Program-made: the position numbers and the translations under genes
In this document: positions 1 to 7,558 of the stretch, piece by piece
How positions within the stretch are numbered: the stretch's first letter is position 1
Layout of the letters: the number at the start of each line of letters is the position of its first letter
Assembly (NCBI GenBank): GCA_900543295.1
Contig: UQQY01000040.1
Coordinates: forward strand, 1-14,533
Length of the DNA stretch: 14,533 bases
Direction of reading: 5' to 3'
From: an uncultured Oscillospiraceae bacterium
Lineage (GTDB): Bacteria > Bacillota > Clostridia > Oscillospirales > Ruminococcaceae
The notes under the pieces: generated by a model
Told to the model about the DNA's origin: nothing
Database searches by the model: none
Seen by the model: the letters and a program-made list of their open reading frames with translations, nothing else

Positions 1-17
1 CCTGTCTTTTTTTCCAC
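1..17 (-). CDS. rsgA: RsgA ribosome small-subunit GTPase, first codons only (partial)
   Basis: On the minus strand a GTG at 17-15 opens a frame reading Met-Glu-Lys-Lys-Thr-Gly before the window ends. It is preceded by AAGGGTGAG with a 5-nt spacer, a fair ribosome binding site. Five codons and part of a sixth cannot identify a protein. The call rests on gene order, because rsgA (cpgA/yloQ) directly follows prkC in many Firmicutes, and on my recollection that clostridial RsgA proteins often begin with a similar short basic stretch. RsgA is a circularly permuted GTPase that helps 30S subunits mature. The next few hundred bases to the left would settle it. An unrelated gene starting here remains possible. 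Confidence 0.45.
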
Positions 18-39
18 TGCTTCTCACCCTTATAATCCG

Positions 40-76
40 AAAGAAAGGCGGTCCTTTCGGCTCCGCCTTTCTTTTT
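40..76. terminator. Stem-loop between prkC and rsgA, possible bidirectional terminator
   Basis: Perfect 12-bp arms at 40-51 (AAAGAAAGGCGG) and 63-74 (CCGCCTTTCTTT) enclose an 11-nt loop. The GC core is AGGCGG/CCGCCT, flanked by A-rich and T-rich sides as in a bidirectional intrinsic terminator. On the plus strand the stem ends in CTTTCTTTTT. On the minus strand, the direction in which prkC is transcribed, the core is followed by TTCTTT and then CGGATT, a weaker U-tract. It lies 108 bp past the prkC stop and 22 bp before the probable rsgA start. It may end the long operon transcript, attenuate rsgA, or protect the prkC 3' end. Confidence 0.55.
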
Positions 77-183
77 ACATGATTCAGCCGCTTGGCTGCC
101 TTGCAATACAAATAATGCAGAAGGCCATACTCTTGTCAGAACATATGACAGAAAATGACCTTCGCGTTACTGCGGCCATTTGT

Positions 184-2196
184 TTAATCGTCATCAGACT
201 TTTCCGACGATTCGGAGGATTCCTCCGGTTTAGAAGAGGACGCGCTCTCTTTAATCAGAGAGTAATCCGGTCCATACGCCGTACTGTAGGACTGCGTTTT
301 AAAATTCAGCGTATAAGAGGCAAACTTCTTAGAATTAACTGTAATGGTCACTTCATTTGTATCCTGCTCGGTTATCTTGCCGTTAATCTTGCCGCCTTCA
401 CTGATAAATTTCATGGAAAGCCCGCTCGTCGTGGCAGGATTGATCTTGCGCGTCTCCAGGATCGTACCGTTTACATAGATGACAAACGAATACTCCGTAT
501 TGCTTACACCGGACGGGAATTTGAGCGATACCGGAATCTCGACCGAAGCGCTCTTTCCGCTGCTTATCTCAATATCAACCTTTGTTCCCTTGGTCACGCG
601 CTTGCCATATGCGATACTCTGTCCGACGACCGTTCCTTTTTCCTTGTCGCTTTCCACCTCTTTCACCTCGCCCAGTGAAAGACCTGCGACGGTCAGCTTG
701 TTGCGTGCAGTAACCTCTGTCAAACCTTCAAGATTCGGAACCGTTGCAGGAAGATCGGCAGACCCCAGGCTTACATAAATCGTTACCGTGTCGCCTGCAT
801 TCAGGTCGTCACCTGCTTTTGGATTCGTTGAAATAACGTTGCCCGCCGCAATGGTCGAATCCGTCCGGCGGATCTCGTCAATTTCATAGCCGGAAAGCGC
901 CTCTCTGGCCTCTGCAATCGGCTTGTTCGTCAGATCCGGCATCTGAACCGTTTCCATACCGGTGCTGACGACAACTTTAACCTCTGAACCGGCCTTAACC
1001 GTCATGTTTTCGCCGGGATCCTGTGAAATAATCTGGTTGACTGTGAAATCAGCGGACGGCTCTTTTGACGAAATGACGATTTTTACATCCGGAACCTCCG
1101 CCTGAGCCTCTTCAACCGTTTTACCGGTCAGGTCGGGAAGCAAAACGTCCGGTGTGCGCTGACCCAGACTTTTGAAAAAGAAGAACAGCGCTACGCCCGC
1201 CAGAATCACACAGGCCGCTGCAACGCCTGCCAGAATATTGAGTGTATACGCGCCCTTTTTCTTCTGTTTCTCCTTACTGGTCGCCTCTTCTTTGGCATGG
1301 ACATTCGGACGGTCAAAGTATTTCGTCGTGCCGTCCTCGTTGAAATACTTATATTCAAACACCACGTCCGGATTCTGCTTGAATTCGTCAATATCCTTCA
1401 GCATTTCCGAAGCCGACTGATACCTGAGCTCAGGCTCCTTCTGCATAGCGCGCAGTGTGATCTCCTCAAGCCCCACCGGTACGCTCGGATTGATGGAAGT
1501 AGGCAGTACAGGCTCCTGCTGCATCTGCTTAATCGCAATGGAAACCGGGGTATCTCCATCGAATGGAACCTGACCTGTTAAAAGCTCGTACATGATTACG
1601 CCGACGGAATAGATATCCGTGCGCTCGTCGGTCTGTTCGCCGCGCGCCTGCTCCGGACTGATATAGTGCACGGAGCCGATCGCTTTGTCCGCAACAGTTC
1701 GGCCGTTTTCCCGCGCAAACCGCGCAATGCCGAAATCCATGACCTTGATGGTGCCGTCCTGCAAAAGCATGACGTTCTGCGGCTTGATGTCGCGGTGCAC
1801 AATTCCGTTATCATGCGCATGCTGTAAGGCGCGCAAAATCTGTACGGTGAAATGAATCGTCTCCTTCCATTTTACCGCGCCCTGCTGCCCTATATATTCC
1901 TTGAGCGTAATGCCGTCGATGTATTCCATTACGATATACTGAACGGTATCGCTGAAATTTACATCAAATACTCTGACAATGTTCGGGTGCGAGAGCATGG
2001 CAATGGCCTTCGATTCGTTGCGGAACCGGCGGCGGAACTCTTCATTATGGAGATATTCATCCTTGAGAATTTTGACCGCAACATGCCGGTTCTCAAGCAA
2101 ATCATAAGCCTTGAATACAACGGCCATGCCGCCGAACCCCACAAGCTCCAGGATTTCGTATCTTCCGTCAAGCTTCTTTCCGATGTATTTATCCAT
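184..2196 (-). CDS. prkC: PASTA-domain eukaryotic-type Ser/Thr protein kinase, PrkC/Stk1 type
   Basis: This membrane kinase, 670 aa, senses muropeptides or lipid II and phosphorylates cell-wall, division and translation proteins. The cytoplasmic Hanks-type kinase domain spans about residues 10-275. It has the Gly-rich loop (GFGGMA, 20-25), VAVK with Lys42, Glu61, HRDIKPQN (134-141, catalytic Asp136), DFG (154-156) and the SVHYISPEQARG segment (175-186). A basic juxtamembrane linker (about 276-317) leads to one transmembrane helix (about 318-341). Three extracellular PASTA repeats follow (about 349-412, 416-477 and 483-547), then a beta-rich, probably Ig-like domain (about 551-632) and a Ser/Glu/Asp-rich tail (650-670). 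The length fits the family. The activation loop has a single Thr (167) plus Ser175, fewer acceptors than the Thr cluster of B. subtilis PrkC. The ATG is preceded by AAAGGGAGGT, 15 bp after the phosphatase gene, so the two are very probably cotranscribed. Confidence 0.96.
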   Translation of the reverse strand: MDKYIGKKLDGRYEILELVGFGGMAVVFKAYDLLENRHVAVKILKDEYLHNEEFRRRFRNESKAIAMLSHPNIVRVFDVNFSDTVQYIVMEYIDGITLKEYIGQQGAVKWKETIHFTVQILRALQHAHDNGIVHRDIKPQNVMLLQDGTIKVMDFGIARFARENGRTVADKAIGSVHYISPEQARGEQTDERTDIYSVGVIMYELLTGQVPFDGDTPVSIAIKQMQQEPVLPTSINPSVPVGLEEITLRAMQKEPELRYQSASEMLKDIDEFKQNPDVVFEYKYFNEDGTTKYFDRPNVHAKEEATSKEKQKKKGAYTLNILAGVAAACVILAGVALFFFFKSLGQRTPDVLLPDLTGKTVEEAQAEVPDVKIVISSKEPSADFTVNQIISQDPGENMTVKAGSEVKVVVSTGMETVQMPDLTNKPIAEAREALSGYEIDEIRRTDSTIAAGNVISTNPKAGDDLNAGDTVTIYVSLGSADLPATVPNLEGLTEVTARNKLTVAGLSLGEVKEVESDKEKGTVVGQSIAYGKRVTKGTKVDIEISSGKSASVEIPVSLKFPSGVSNTEYSFVIYVNGTILETRKINPATTSGLSMKFISEGGKINGKITEQDTNEVTITVNSKKFASYTLNFKTQSYSTAYGPDYSLIKESASSSKPEESSESSEKSDDD

Positions 2197-2211
2197 CCAG
2201 GAAACCTCCCT

Positions 2212-2931
2212 TTATTCGATCACGACGGCCGTAATATTATCCATGCCGCCAGCATTATTTGCCTTTTGAATCAGCAGGGCGCATGCCTGCTCTCCCCCAT
2301 TTTGCAGCAGAATCTCCGCAATCTGCTCATTTGAAACCATATTGGTGAGCCCATCGCTGCATAAAAGCAGTTTATCGCCTGCCTCAAGCGGAATCTGCAT
2401 CAAATCCGCCTCAACAGTAAGTCCAACGCCCACCGCACGGGTTATCATATTCCGTCCTGGATGCGTGCGCATCTCCTCCGGCTTGATCTCTCCCTTTTCC
2501 ACAAGCTCCTGCACAAGCGAGTGGTCTCTCGTTACCTGCAAAAGGCGGCCATTCCGCAAAAGATAAATTCGGCTGTCGCCGACATGTGCGCAATACGCCG
2601 TATCACCGCGTACAAATGCAACAACCGCTGTCGTTCCCATGCGGCACTCCGGTTCCACCATTGAACGCTTATAAACGCTGTAGTTCGCCTCTCTGACGGC
2701 TGCTTCCAGCAAGCCGCGCGGATCATCCGCTCCGCCGGTTTCCACCGCTTTGCGTATTTTGTCTGTAATAATGCCGTTAGCCATGTCGCTTGCAATATTT
2801 CCGGCGGACTGTCCGCCCATCCCGTCGCACACAAGCCCAAAGCCCTGTCTGTCGTCAAATGTATGGATATAATAGGTGTCCTGGTTCATCTCTCGGCGTT
2901 GTCCGATGTCTGTTAAACCGTAAAACTGCAA
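2212..2931 (-). CDS. prpC: PP2C-type (PPM) Ser/Thr phosphatase, partner of the PASTA kinase
   Basis: This metal-dependent protein phosphatase (also called stp), 239 aa, reverses phosphorylation by the adjacent PrkC kinase. All the usual PPM motifs are present in order: NQD (16-18), CDGMGG (35-40, metal-binding Asp36), MGTT (98-101), GDSR (118-121), TRDHS (134-138), CSDGL (191-195, metal-binding Asp193) and DNITA (231-235, metal-binding Asp231). It is a compact single-domain enzyme of normal length with no signal peptide or membrane segment, so it is cytoplasmic. The start codon is TTG at 2931-2929. It is chosen because AAAAGGAGGG lies 7-8 nt upstream and the N-terminus (MQFYGLTDIG) matches family starts; no ATG in this frame fits better. 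It begins 14 bp after rlmN and ends 15 bp before prkC, and the phosphatase-kinase order is the usual one. Confidence 0.96.
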   Translation of the reverse strand: MQFYGLTDIGQRREMNQDTYYIHTFDDRQGFGLVCDGMGGQSAGNIASDMANGIITDKIRKAVETGGADDPRGLLEAAVREANYSVYKRSMVEPECRMGTTAVVAFVRGDTAYCAHVGDSRIYLLRNGRLLQVTRDHSLVQELVEKGEIKPEEMRTHPGRNMITRAVGVGLTVEADLMQIPLEAGDKLLLCSDGLTNMVSNEQIAEILLQNGGEQACALLIQKANNAGGMDNITAVVIE

Positions 2932-2945
2932 GAGAATCCCTCCTT

Positions 2946-3983
2946 TTATAAAAGCTGCTCGCGCCTTAACTGTCCGCAGGCCGCGTTGATATCCGCGCCA
3001 AGCGTGCGGCGCACCGTTGCGTTGATTCCGTGCTTGGTCAGCCGCTGCTGAAAAGCCAGAATCCGCGCTGTTTCGGATCGATGATAAGCTGTTTCTCTGA
3101 TTTCATTGACTGGAATGAGATTCACATGGCAGAGCATCCCTGAAAGCCTTTTTGCAAGCTCGTCTGCACACGCCATACTGTCGTTTAAGTTCCGAATGAG
3201 AGCATATTCAAACGAAACGCGCCGCCCCGTCTCCTCCGCATATCGCCTGCAAGCCAGGAGAAGCGTCTCCATCGGCCACCTCTTGCTCACCGGCATAGTC
3301 TGATTCCGTATCGTATCGTTCGGCGCATGAAGGGAGACGGAAAGCGTTAGTCCGAGATGCTCTTTCGCCAGCCGGTCAATCCGGTCGACAAGTCCGCAGG
3401 TTGAAAGCGAGACATGACGCAGGCTTAAATTATTGCCGCGCTCATCGCTTACAAGCGACAAAAAACGCAGAACATTGTCATAGTTGTCAAGCGGCTCCCC
3501 AATCCCCATCAGCACAATATGTCCGATACGGCAGTTTAAATCCCGCTGCGCCGCATACACCTGCTCTATTATCTCGGAGGGCGTCATGTGCCGCACAAAA
3601 CCGGCCTTTGTCGATGCGCAGAAGCTGCATCCCATCCGGCAGCCGATCTGCGTCGAAATGCAGATGCTCTTGCCATGCTTGTACTCCATGACAACAGATT
3701 CACAGAATTCGCCGTCCGGCAAGCGGAACAAGTATTTCACCGTTCCGTCTGCCTGGGAAACAAGCTTCTTTTCGATGGTATGCACCGCAATGAACGCGTC
3801 CTCGTTAAGAGAAGCAATCAGCGTTTTCGGCAGATTTGTCATCTCTTCAAAAGATACCGCTTGTTTTGCATGGAGCCAGTCAAAAATCTGCTTTGCCCGG
3901 AACTGCGGCAGTCCCCGCGCTTTTAAATAATCAGCAAGCTCCTCAAAAGAATAGGACTTGATATCCGTTTTCTTATGTGCCAT
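2946..3983 (-). CDS. rlmN: 23S rRNA (adenine2503-C2)/tRNA(A37) methyltransferase RlmN, radical SAM
   Basis: RlmN, 345 aa, makes 2-methyladenosine at A2503 of 23S rRNA and at A37 of some tRNAs, in the cytoplasm. The radical-SAM cluster motif CRMGCSFC places the 4Fe-4S ligands at Cys115, Cys119 and Cys122. MGIGEPLDN (159-167) is the SAM-binding GEP motif. HVNLIPVNEI (286-295) and the C-terminal AACGQL segment (334-339) follow, with Cys336 as the expected catalytic cysteine that forms the covalent RNA adduct. The N-terminal accessory domain with the QIFDWLHAK stretch (32-40) is present. The length matches the family, and nothing suggests Cfr. The ATG has AAAGGAA upstream. The gene starts 29 bp after rsmB, and prpC begins 14 bp beyond its stop. 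Confidence 0.97.
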   Translation of the reverse strand: MAHKKTDIKSYSFEELADYLKARGLPQFRAKQIFDWLHAKQAVSFEEMTNLPKTLIASLNEDAFIAVHTIEKKLVSQADGTVKYLFRLPDGEFCESVVMEYKHGKSICISTQIGCRMGCSFCASTKAGFVRHMTPSEIIEQVYAAQRDLNCRIGHIVLMGIGEPLDNYDNVLRFLSLVSDERGNNLSLRHVSLSTCGLVDRIDRLAKEHLGLTLSVSLHAPNDTIRNQTMPVSKRWPMETLLLACRRYAEETGRRVSFEYALIRNLNDSMACADELAKRLSGMLCHVNLIPVNEIRETAYHRSETARILAFQQRLTKHGINATVRRTLGADINAACGQLRREQLL

Positions 3984-4012
3984 GAATATTCCTTTCGGTT
4001 AAGGCGTGCCGG

Positions 4013-5344
4013 TCATTTCTTTTTTGTCATGGAAGCAAAGAAAAAACCGTCGGAGCCGGTTTTTTGCGGCAGCAGCGTCGCCATAAAGTTTCCTATTGTT
4101 TCTATTGTATCGAATCCGCCCGCAAATTGCAACGGGGCGGCCCAACTATTTTCAGAGAGAAAGCGCTCGACTACTTTTTCGTTTTCCTCGCGGTTGGTCG
4201 TACACGTTGAATAGATGAGCGTGCCGCCTGGCTTTAAAAAGCGCGCCGCATTTTCTAAAATCCGGTATTGAAGCGCTGGCAGGCCGGAAAGCTCCTCTTC
4301 CGCCTTAAACCGAATCTCCGGCTTTCGCCGCAGAATGCCAAGCCCCGAACAGGGAACGTCGCACAGAATTCGGTCGGCCATCGGCAGCTCTCCGCAGTCG
4401 TTCGCGCCATCGCGTATTGCCGTCTTAATAATCGAAATGCCAAGCCTCTTTGCGCCGTCCGCGATCAAGCGGCATTTATGTTCGTACAGATCAAAAGCGA
4501 AGATTTTTCCGCTGTTTTCCATCATCTGCGCCGCTGTAAAGCTTTTTGAACCGGGCGCGGCGCAAATGTCCAATACCGTATCCCCCGGCCGTGCGGAAAG
4601 CGCCTGCGCACAGAGCTGTGAGGAAAGATCCTGAATATAGAACAGCCCGTTTCGATAAGCGGAAATCGCTTCAATACTTCCGGTTTTAGAGAGAATCAGA
4701 CAGTTTTCAAGCCATGAATGCTTTTTTACCTGCACGCCCTGCTCCCGCAGCAGGGCGGCCAATGCGTCCGCAGAGGTTTTCAGCGTATTGACCCGCGCAT
4801 AGAGCGGCGGACGGGATACGGAGGATTCCACGAGCCCTTCAGCATCCTCTTCGCCATACTGCGCAGTCCATTGTCCGACAATCCATTCCGGACATCCATA
4901 TTTTACTGAAAGATACCGCATCGGGTCTGCTTTTCGGTCAGGGAGCTTCAACGGCTTGCCGTCCCGGATTAGGCTGCGGAGCACCGCGTTGATAAGGCTG
5001 CCCGCACTCGATTTTTTCGCATACCGTGCGAGCGAAACAGCTTCATTTACGGCCGCCCTGTCCGGCGCCGCATCCATGTAGCAAAGCTCATACGCGCCCA
5101 TGCGCAGAATATTGCGCACCGCGCAGTCAAGCGACGAAATCCTCTTTTTCAGATAGGGCGAAAGCATAAAATCAAGTGTAATCCGCCGTTCCAGCACGCC
5201 GTAAAAGACAGCCGCAGCAAAGGACACATCGCGTTCCGAAAGACCGCTTTTCCGTGCAGTACGGTCAAATGCAATGGCGGAATACGCGCCTTCTGATTCA
5301 ACGCGGCACAAAACGTCGAGCGCAAGCTGTCTTGCTGTTTTCAT
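4013..5344 (-). CDS. rsmB: 16S rRNA (cytosine967-C5)-methyltransferase RsmB
   Basis: This SAM-dependent enzyme, 443 aa, makes m5C967 in 16S rRNA. The N-terminal NusB-like RNA-binding domain covers about residues 1-135, with motifs such as RNILRMGAYEL (77-87) and AVNEAVSLAR (98-107). The Rossmann-type NOL1/NOP2/Sun methyltransferase domain follows. Its SAM loop is DICAAPGSKS (259-268); the PC motif is DVPCSGLGILRR (329-340, Cys332) and the catalytic motif is STCTTN (379-384, Cys381). It ends with a DGFFFA stretch (432-437) typical of the family C-terminus. The ATG overlaps the stop of the zinc peptidase gene in the sequence ATGA (5341-5344), which suggests translational coupling. An AGGGAG ribosome binding site lies inside the upstream gene. 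The length is normal and both cysteines are intact. Confidence 0.97.
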   Translation of the reverse strand: MKTARQLALDVLCRVESEGAYSAIAFDRTARKSGLSERDVSFAAAVFYGVLERRITLDFMLSPYLKKRISSLDCAVRNILRMGAYELCYMDAAPDRAAVNEAVSLARYAKKSSAGSLINAVLRSLIRDGKPLKLPDRKADPMRYLSVKYGCPEWIVGQWTAQYGEEDAEGLVESSVSRPPLYARVNTLKTSADALAALLREQGVQVKKHSWLENCLILSKTGSIEAISAYRNGLFYIQDLSSQLCAQALSARPGDTVLDICAAPGSKSFTAAQMMENSGKIFAFDLYEHKCRLIADGAKRLGISIIKTAIRDGANDCGELPMADRILCDVPCSGLGILRRKPEIRFKAEEELSGLPALQYRILENAARFLKPGGTLIYSTCTTNREENEKVVERFLSENSWAAPLQFAGGFDTIETIGNFMATLLPQKTGSDGFFFASMTKKK

Positions 5345-6042
5345 CTGTCACGCTCCCTGTTCCTTAACAGAATCAAACGCAGAAGGTTCGCCACAGCCAC
5401 AATAAGCGCCGCTACATAGGTAAGCGCCGCGGCGGACAGCACTTTTTTCGCACCGGCAAGTTCTTCACCGGTTAAAAAGCTTTCCGTTTCAAGTGTTCGG
5501 AGCGCCCTGTGGCTCGCATTATACTCCACCGGAAGCGTCACAAGCTGAAACAGCACCACTGCCAGAAAGAGAAGAATACCCAGGTTTACAAGCCAGTCAA
5601 GGCCCATCAACAGTCCGATAATGGCAAGCGGAATGGCAGCGTTTGAGCCGATGGTCGTAATCGGAATCAGCGCCGCGCGGATTTTGATGGGAAAATAATG
5701 CTGCGCATACTGCACCGCGTGTCCCGCCTCATGTGCGGCCACGCCAATCGCGCCGACTGAGGTAGAACCATATACCTCATCGGAAAGACGGATGACACCG
5801 CCTTTGGGGTCATAATGATCGGAAAGTCTGCCGGAAACATGTTCAATCCGGATATGCGAAAGTCCGTTTTGATCGAGAATCTGTCTTGCCACCATTGCCG
5901 CCGATACGCCGCGCATCGTATAGACGCGGTTGTATCTGGAAAAGGCCGACTGAACGCGAAACTGCGCCCAAACTGCCAGAAGCATGGCCGGTACGACCAG
6001 AATCCAGTAGTACATATCAAATGTGAAATAAAAGCCGGGCAT
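5341..6042 (-). CDS. yugP: Membrane zinc metallopeptidase, YugP family
   Basis: The 233-aa protein belongs to the neutral zinc metallopeptidase family of B. subtilis YugP (Pfam Zn_peptidase_2, as I recall). It has an N-terminal membrane segment (about 11-28). The zinc-binding HEAGH motif is at 104-108, inside AAHEAGHAVQYA, with Glu105 as the likely general base. Further membrane helices lie at about 121-144, 147-170 and 203-226. Glu173 in LPVEYNASHRAL (170-181) is a candidate third zinc ligand. No substrate is firmly established for the family. Its place in an operon with translation genes is common in Clostridia but absent in B. subtilis. The ATG has a strong TAAAGGAGGCGG site upstream. It starts 15 bp after fmt and overlaps rsmB by 4 bp. 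A symbol by homology only; the function is inferred. Confidence 0.9.
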   Translation of the reverse strand: MPGFYFTFDMYYWILVVPAMLLAVWAQFRVQSAFSRYNRVYTMRGVSAAMVARQILDQNGLSHIRIEHVSGRLSDHYDPKGGVIRLSDEVYGSTSVGAIGVAAHEAGHAVQYAQHYFPIKIRAALIPITTIGSNAAIPLAIIGLLMGLDWLVNLGILLFLAVVLFQLVTLPVEYNASHRALRTLETESFLTGEELAGAKKVLSAAALTYVAALIVAVANLLRLILLRNRERDR

Positions 6043-6057
6043 ATTATGCCGCCTCCT

Positions 6058-6987
6058 TTACTTTCCCAGACAATCGCCGTTTTGCGCATGACGGCCGCGC
6101 AGGAAATCCGCCCCCGCCATCTTTTTTCCGCCTTCTGGCTGCACCTCGCGCAAAATTATCGCCCTCTGATCGCCGCAGACAACAATAAACTGTTTTACAT
6201 CTGCAATCGTGCCGGGCTCTTCGGCAAAGATTCCTTCTGCAAGACTTGAACTGCAAAGCTTCAAACGTTTGCCCGCAAAGACCGTCTGTGCGCACGGCCA
6301 CGAATAAAGCCCGCGGATCCGATTGTGTACCTCAGCCGCCGGTTTCAAAAAATCAACCGTGCACAGCTCTTTTGTCAGCATCGGCGCATACGATGCTTCC
6401 GTCTCATTTTGCGCAACAGGCACAAGCTTTCCTTCCTCAAGCTGATAAATCGTCTCGGCCAGAAGCTGCGCGCCCAGTACGCTTAACCGGTCGTGCAGCT
6501 CGTCCGCCGTTTCATCCGCACCAATTTCGGTTTTCATCTGCAAAAGCATATCTCCGGTATCTATCCCCGCCGCCATATACATGGTGGTAATCCCAGTCTC
6601 TGTTTCCCCATTCAGAATGCTCCACTGAACAGGTCCCGCACCGCGGTATTTCGGCAGCAGGGACGCATGCACGTTGATGCATCCGTATTTCGGAATATCA
6701 AGGATCGTCTGGGGCAGAATCTTGCCGTACGCCACGACCACAATAAGCTCCGGCGCGAGCGCACGCAAAAGTGCTTGTGTGTCCTCTGTTTTTAAGCTTG
6801 TCGGCTGAAACACCGCAAGACCGGCCTCCTGTGCGCAAACCTTCACCGGCGGCGGCGTCATCTGATGCCCGCGGTTTTTCGGCTTATCCGGTTGAGTGAA
6901 CACACCTGCAATTTCATGACCGGCCTGAAGCAGTGCTTTTAAGCATGGGACTGCAAAATCCGGCGTTCCCATAAATACAATTCTCAT
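6058..6987 (-). CDS. fmt: Methionyl-tRNA formyltransferase
   Basis: Fmt, 309 aa, transfers the formyl group of 10-formyltetrahydrofolate to Met-tRNAfMet, which primes bacterial translation initiation. The N-terminal Rossmann domain starts with RIVFMGTPDFAVP (2-14). The catalytic set is seen as NVHASLLPKYRGAGPVQW (105-122; Asn105, His107) and GIDTGDM (141-147; Asp143), matching Asn106, His108 and Asp144 of the E. coli enzyme. The C-terminal OB-like tRNA-binding domain covers about 205-305, with the family stretch IRGLYSWPCA (224-233). The length is typical. The start ATG has only a moderate GGGAAAG site. It lies 50 bp after def, one of the longer gaps in the operon. Def and Fmt act at opposite ends of the same formylation cycle, and their genes usually sit side by side. 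Confidence 0.97.
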   Translation of the reverse strand: MRIVFMGTPDFAVPCLKALLQAGHEIAGVFTQPDKPKNRGHQMTPPPVKVCAQEAGLAVFQPTSLKTEDTQALLRALAPELIVVVAYGKILPQTILDIPKYGCINVHASLLPKYRGAGPVQWSILNGETETGITTMYMAAGIDTGDMLLQMKTEIGADETADELHDRLSVLGAQLLAETIYQLEEGKLVPVAQNETEASYAPMLTKELCTVDFLKPAAEVHNRIRGLYSWPCAQTVFAGKRLKLCSSSLAEGIFAEEPGTIADVKQFIVVCGDQRAIILREVQPEGGKKMAGADFLRGRHAQNGDCLGK

Positions 6988-7037
6988 ATTCGGCTTTCCC
7001 GTCCGGCACGCATTTTCCGCGCCGTATCGTTCCTTTC

Positions 7038-7514
7038 TTATCGTCTCTTTTTTCTGGGCGGATCCGGCTCATACATCTGCGCGGCGTGATCCGGAAATAA
7101 AACTCCATCCAGATGGTCAATTTCGTGGCAGAACGCACGAGCCAACAGTCCTTCGCCCTCGGCCTCATACCATTCTCCGTTTCGATCCTGTGCGCGAACC
7201 TTCACATGGTTCGGGCGCGTCACCTCGCCGAATTGATCCGGAAAGGACAAACAGCCCTCCGCGCCGGTCTGCTCGCCGGAGATCTCAATAATTTCGGGAT
7301 TGACAAGATCATAGCGCTTGTCCCCGCAGTCGATCACTACTACGCGCCGCAGAACGCCAACCTGCACTGCGGCCAGTCCGACGCCGTCCGCGTCGTACAT
7401 GGTTTCCGCCATGTCGTCTAAAAGCTGGTGAAGCCTTGCATCAAAGGTTGTAACCTCACGCGATTTTTTCCGAAGCAGTTCGTCCGGACTTAACACCAGT
7501 TGTCTCTTTGCCAT
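7038..7514 (-). CDS. def: Peptide deformylase
   Basis: This metalloenzyme, 158 aa, removes the N-formyl group from nascent proteins. Its three motifs are GVGLAAVQ (44-51, with Gln51 as the oxyanion residue), EGCLS (86-90, metal ligand Cys88) and HEIDH (130-134, metal ligands His130 and His134, catalytic Glu131). The tail is short and basic (PPRKKRR). The start is placed at 7514 rather than at an upstream ATG at 7796. The protein then begins MAKRQLVLSPDELLRKKS, as family members do, GGGGGAG lies 8 nt upstream, and the longer version would be buried in priA with no homologous residues. The gene follows priA by 44 bp. It looks like a compact type-1B (Gram-positive/plant-like) or general bacterial enzyme; I do not assign the subtype. 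Confidence 0.97.
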   Translation of the reverse strand: MAKRQLVLSPDELLRKKSREVTTFDARLHQLLDDMAETMYDADGVGLAAVQVGVLRRVVVIDCGDKRYDLVNPEIIEISGEQTGAEGCLSFPDQFGEVTRPNHVKVRAQDRNGEWYEAEGEGLLARAFCHEIDHLDGVLFPDHAAQMYEPDPPRKKRR

Positions 7515-7558
7515 TATCTTACTCCCCCTGAATATAAAATATGCAAAAGGGCGCTTTC

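Noticed and set aside
79..678. Plus-strand open frame of 199 codons opposite the 3' part of prkC
   Set aside because: It lies antisense to the PASTA and Ig-like coding region, has no ribosome binding site, and its translation resembles no protein I know.
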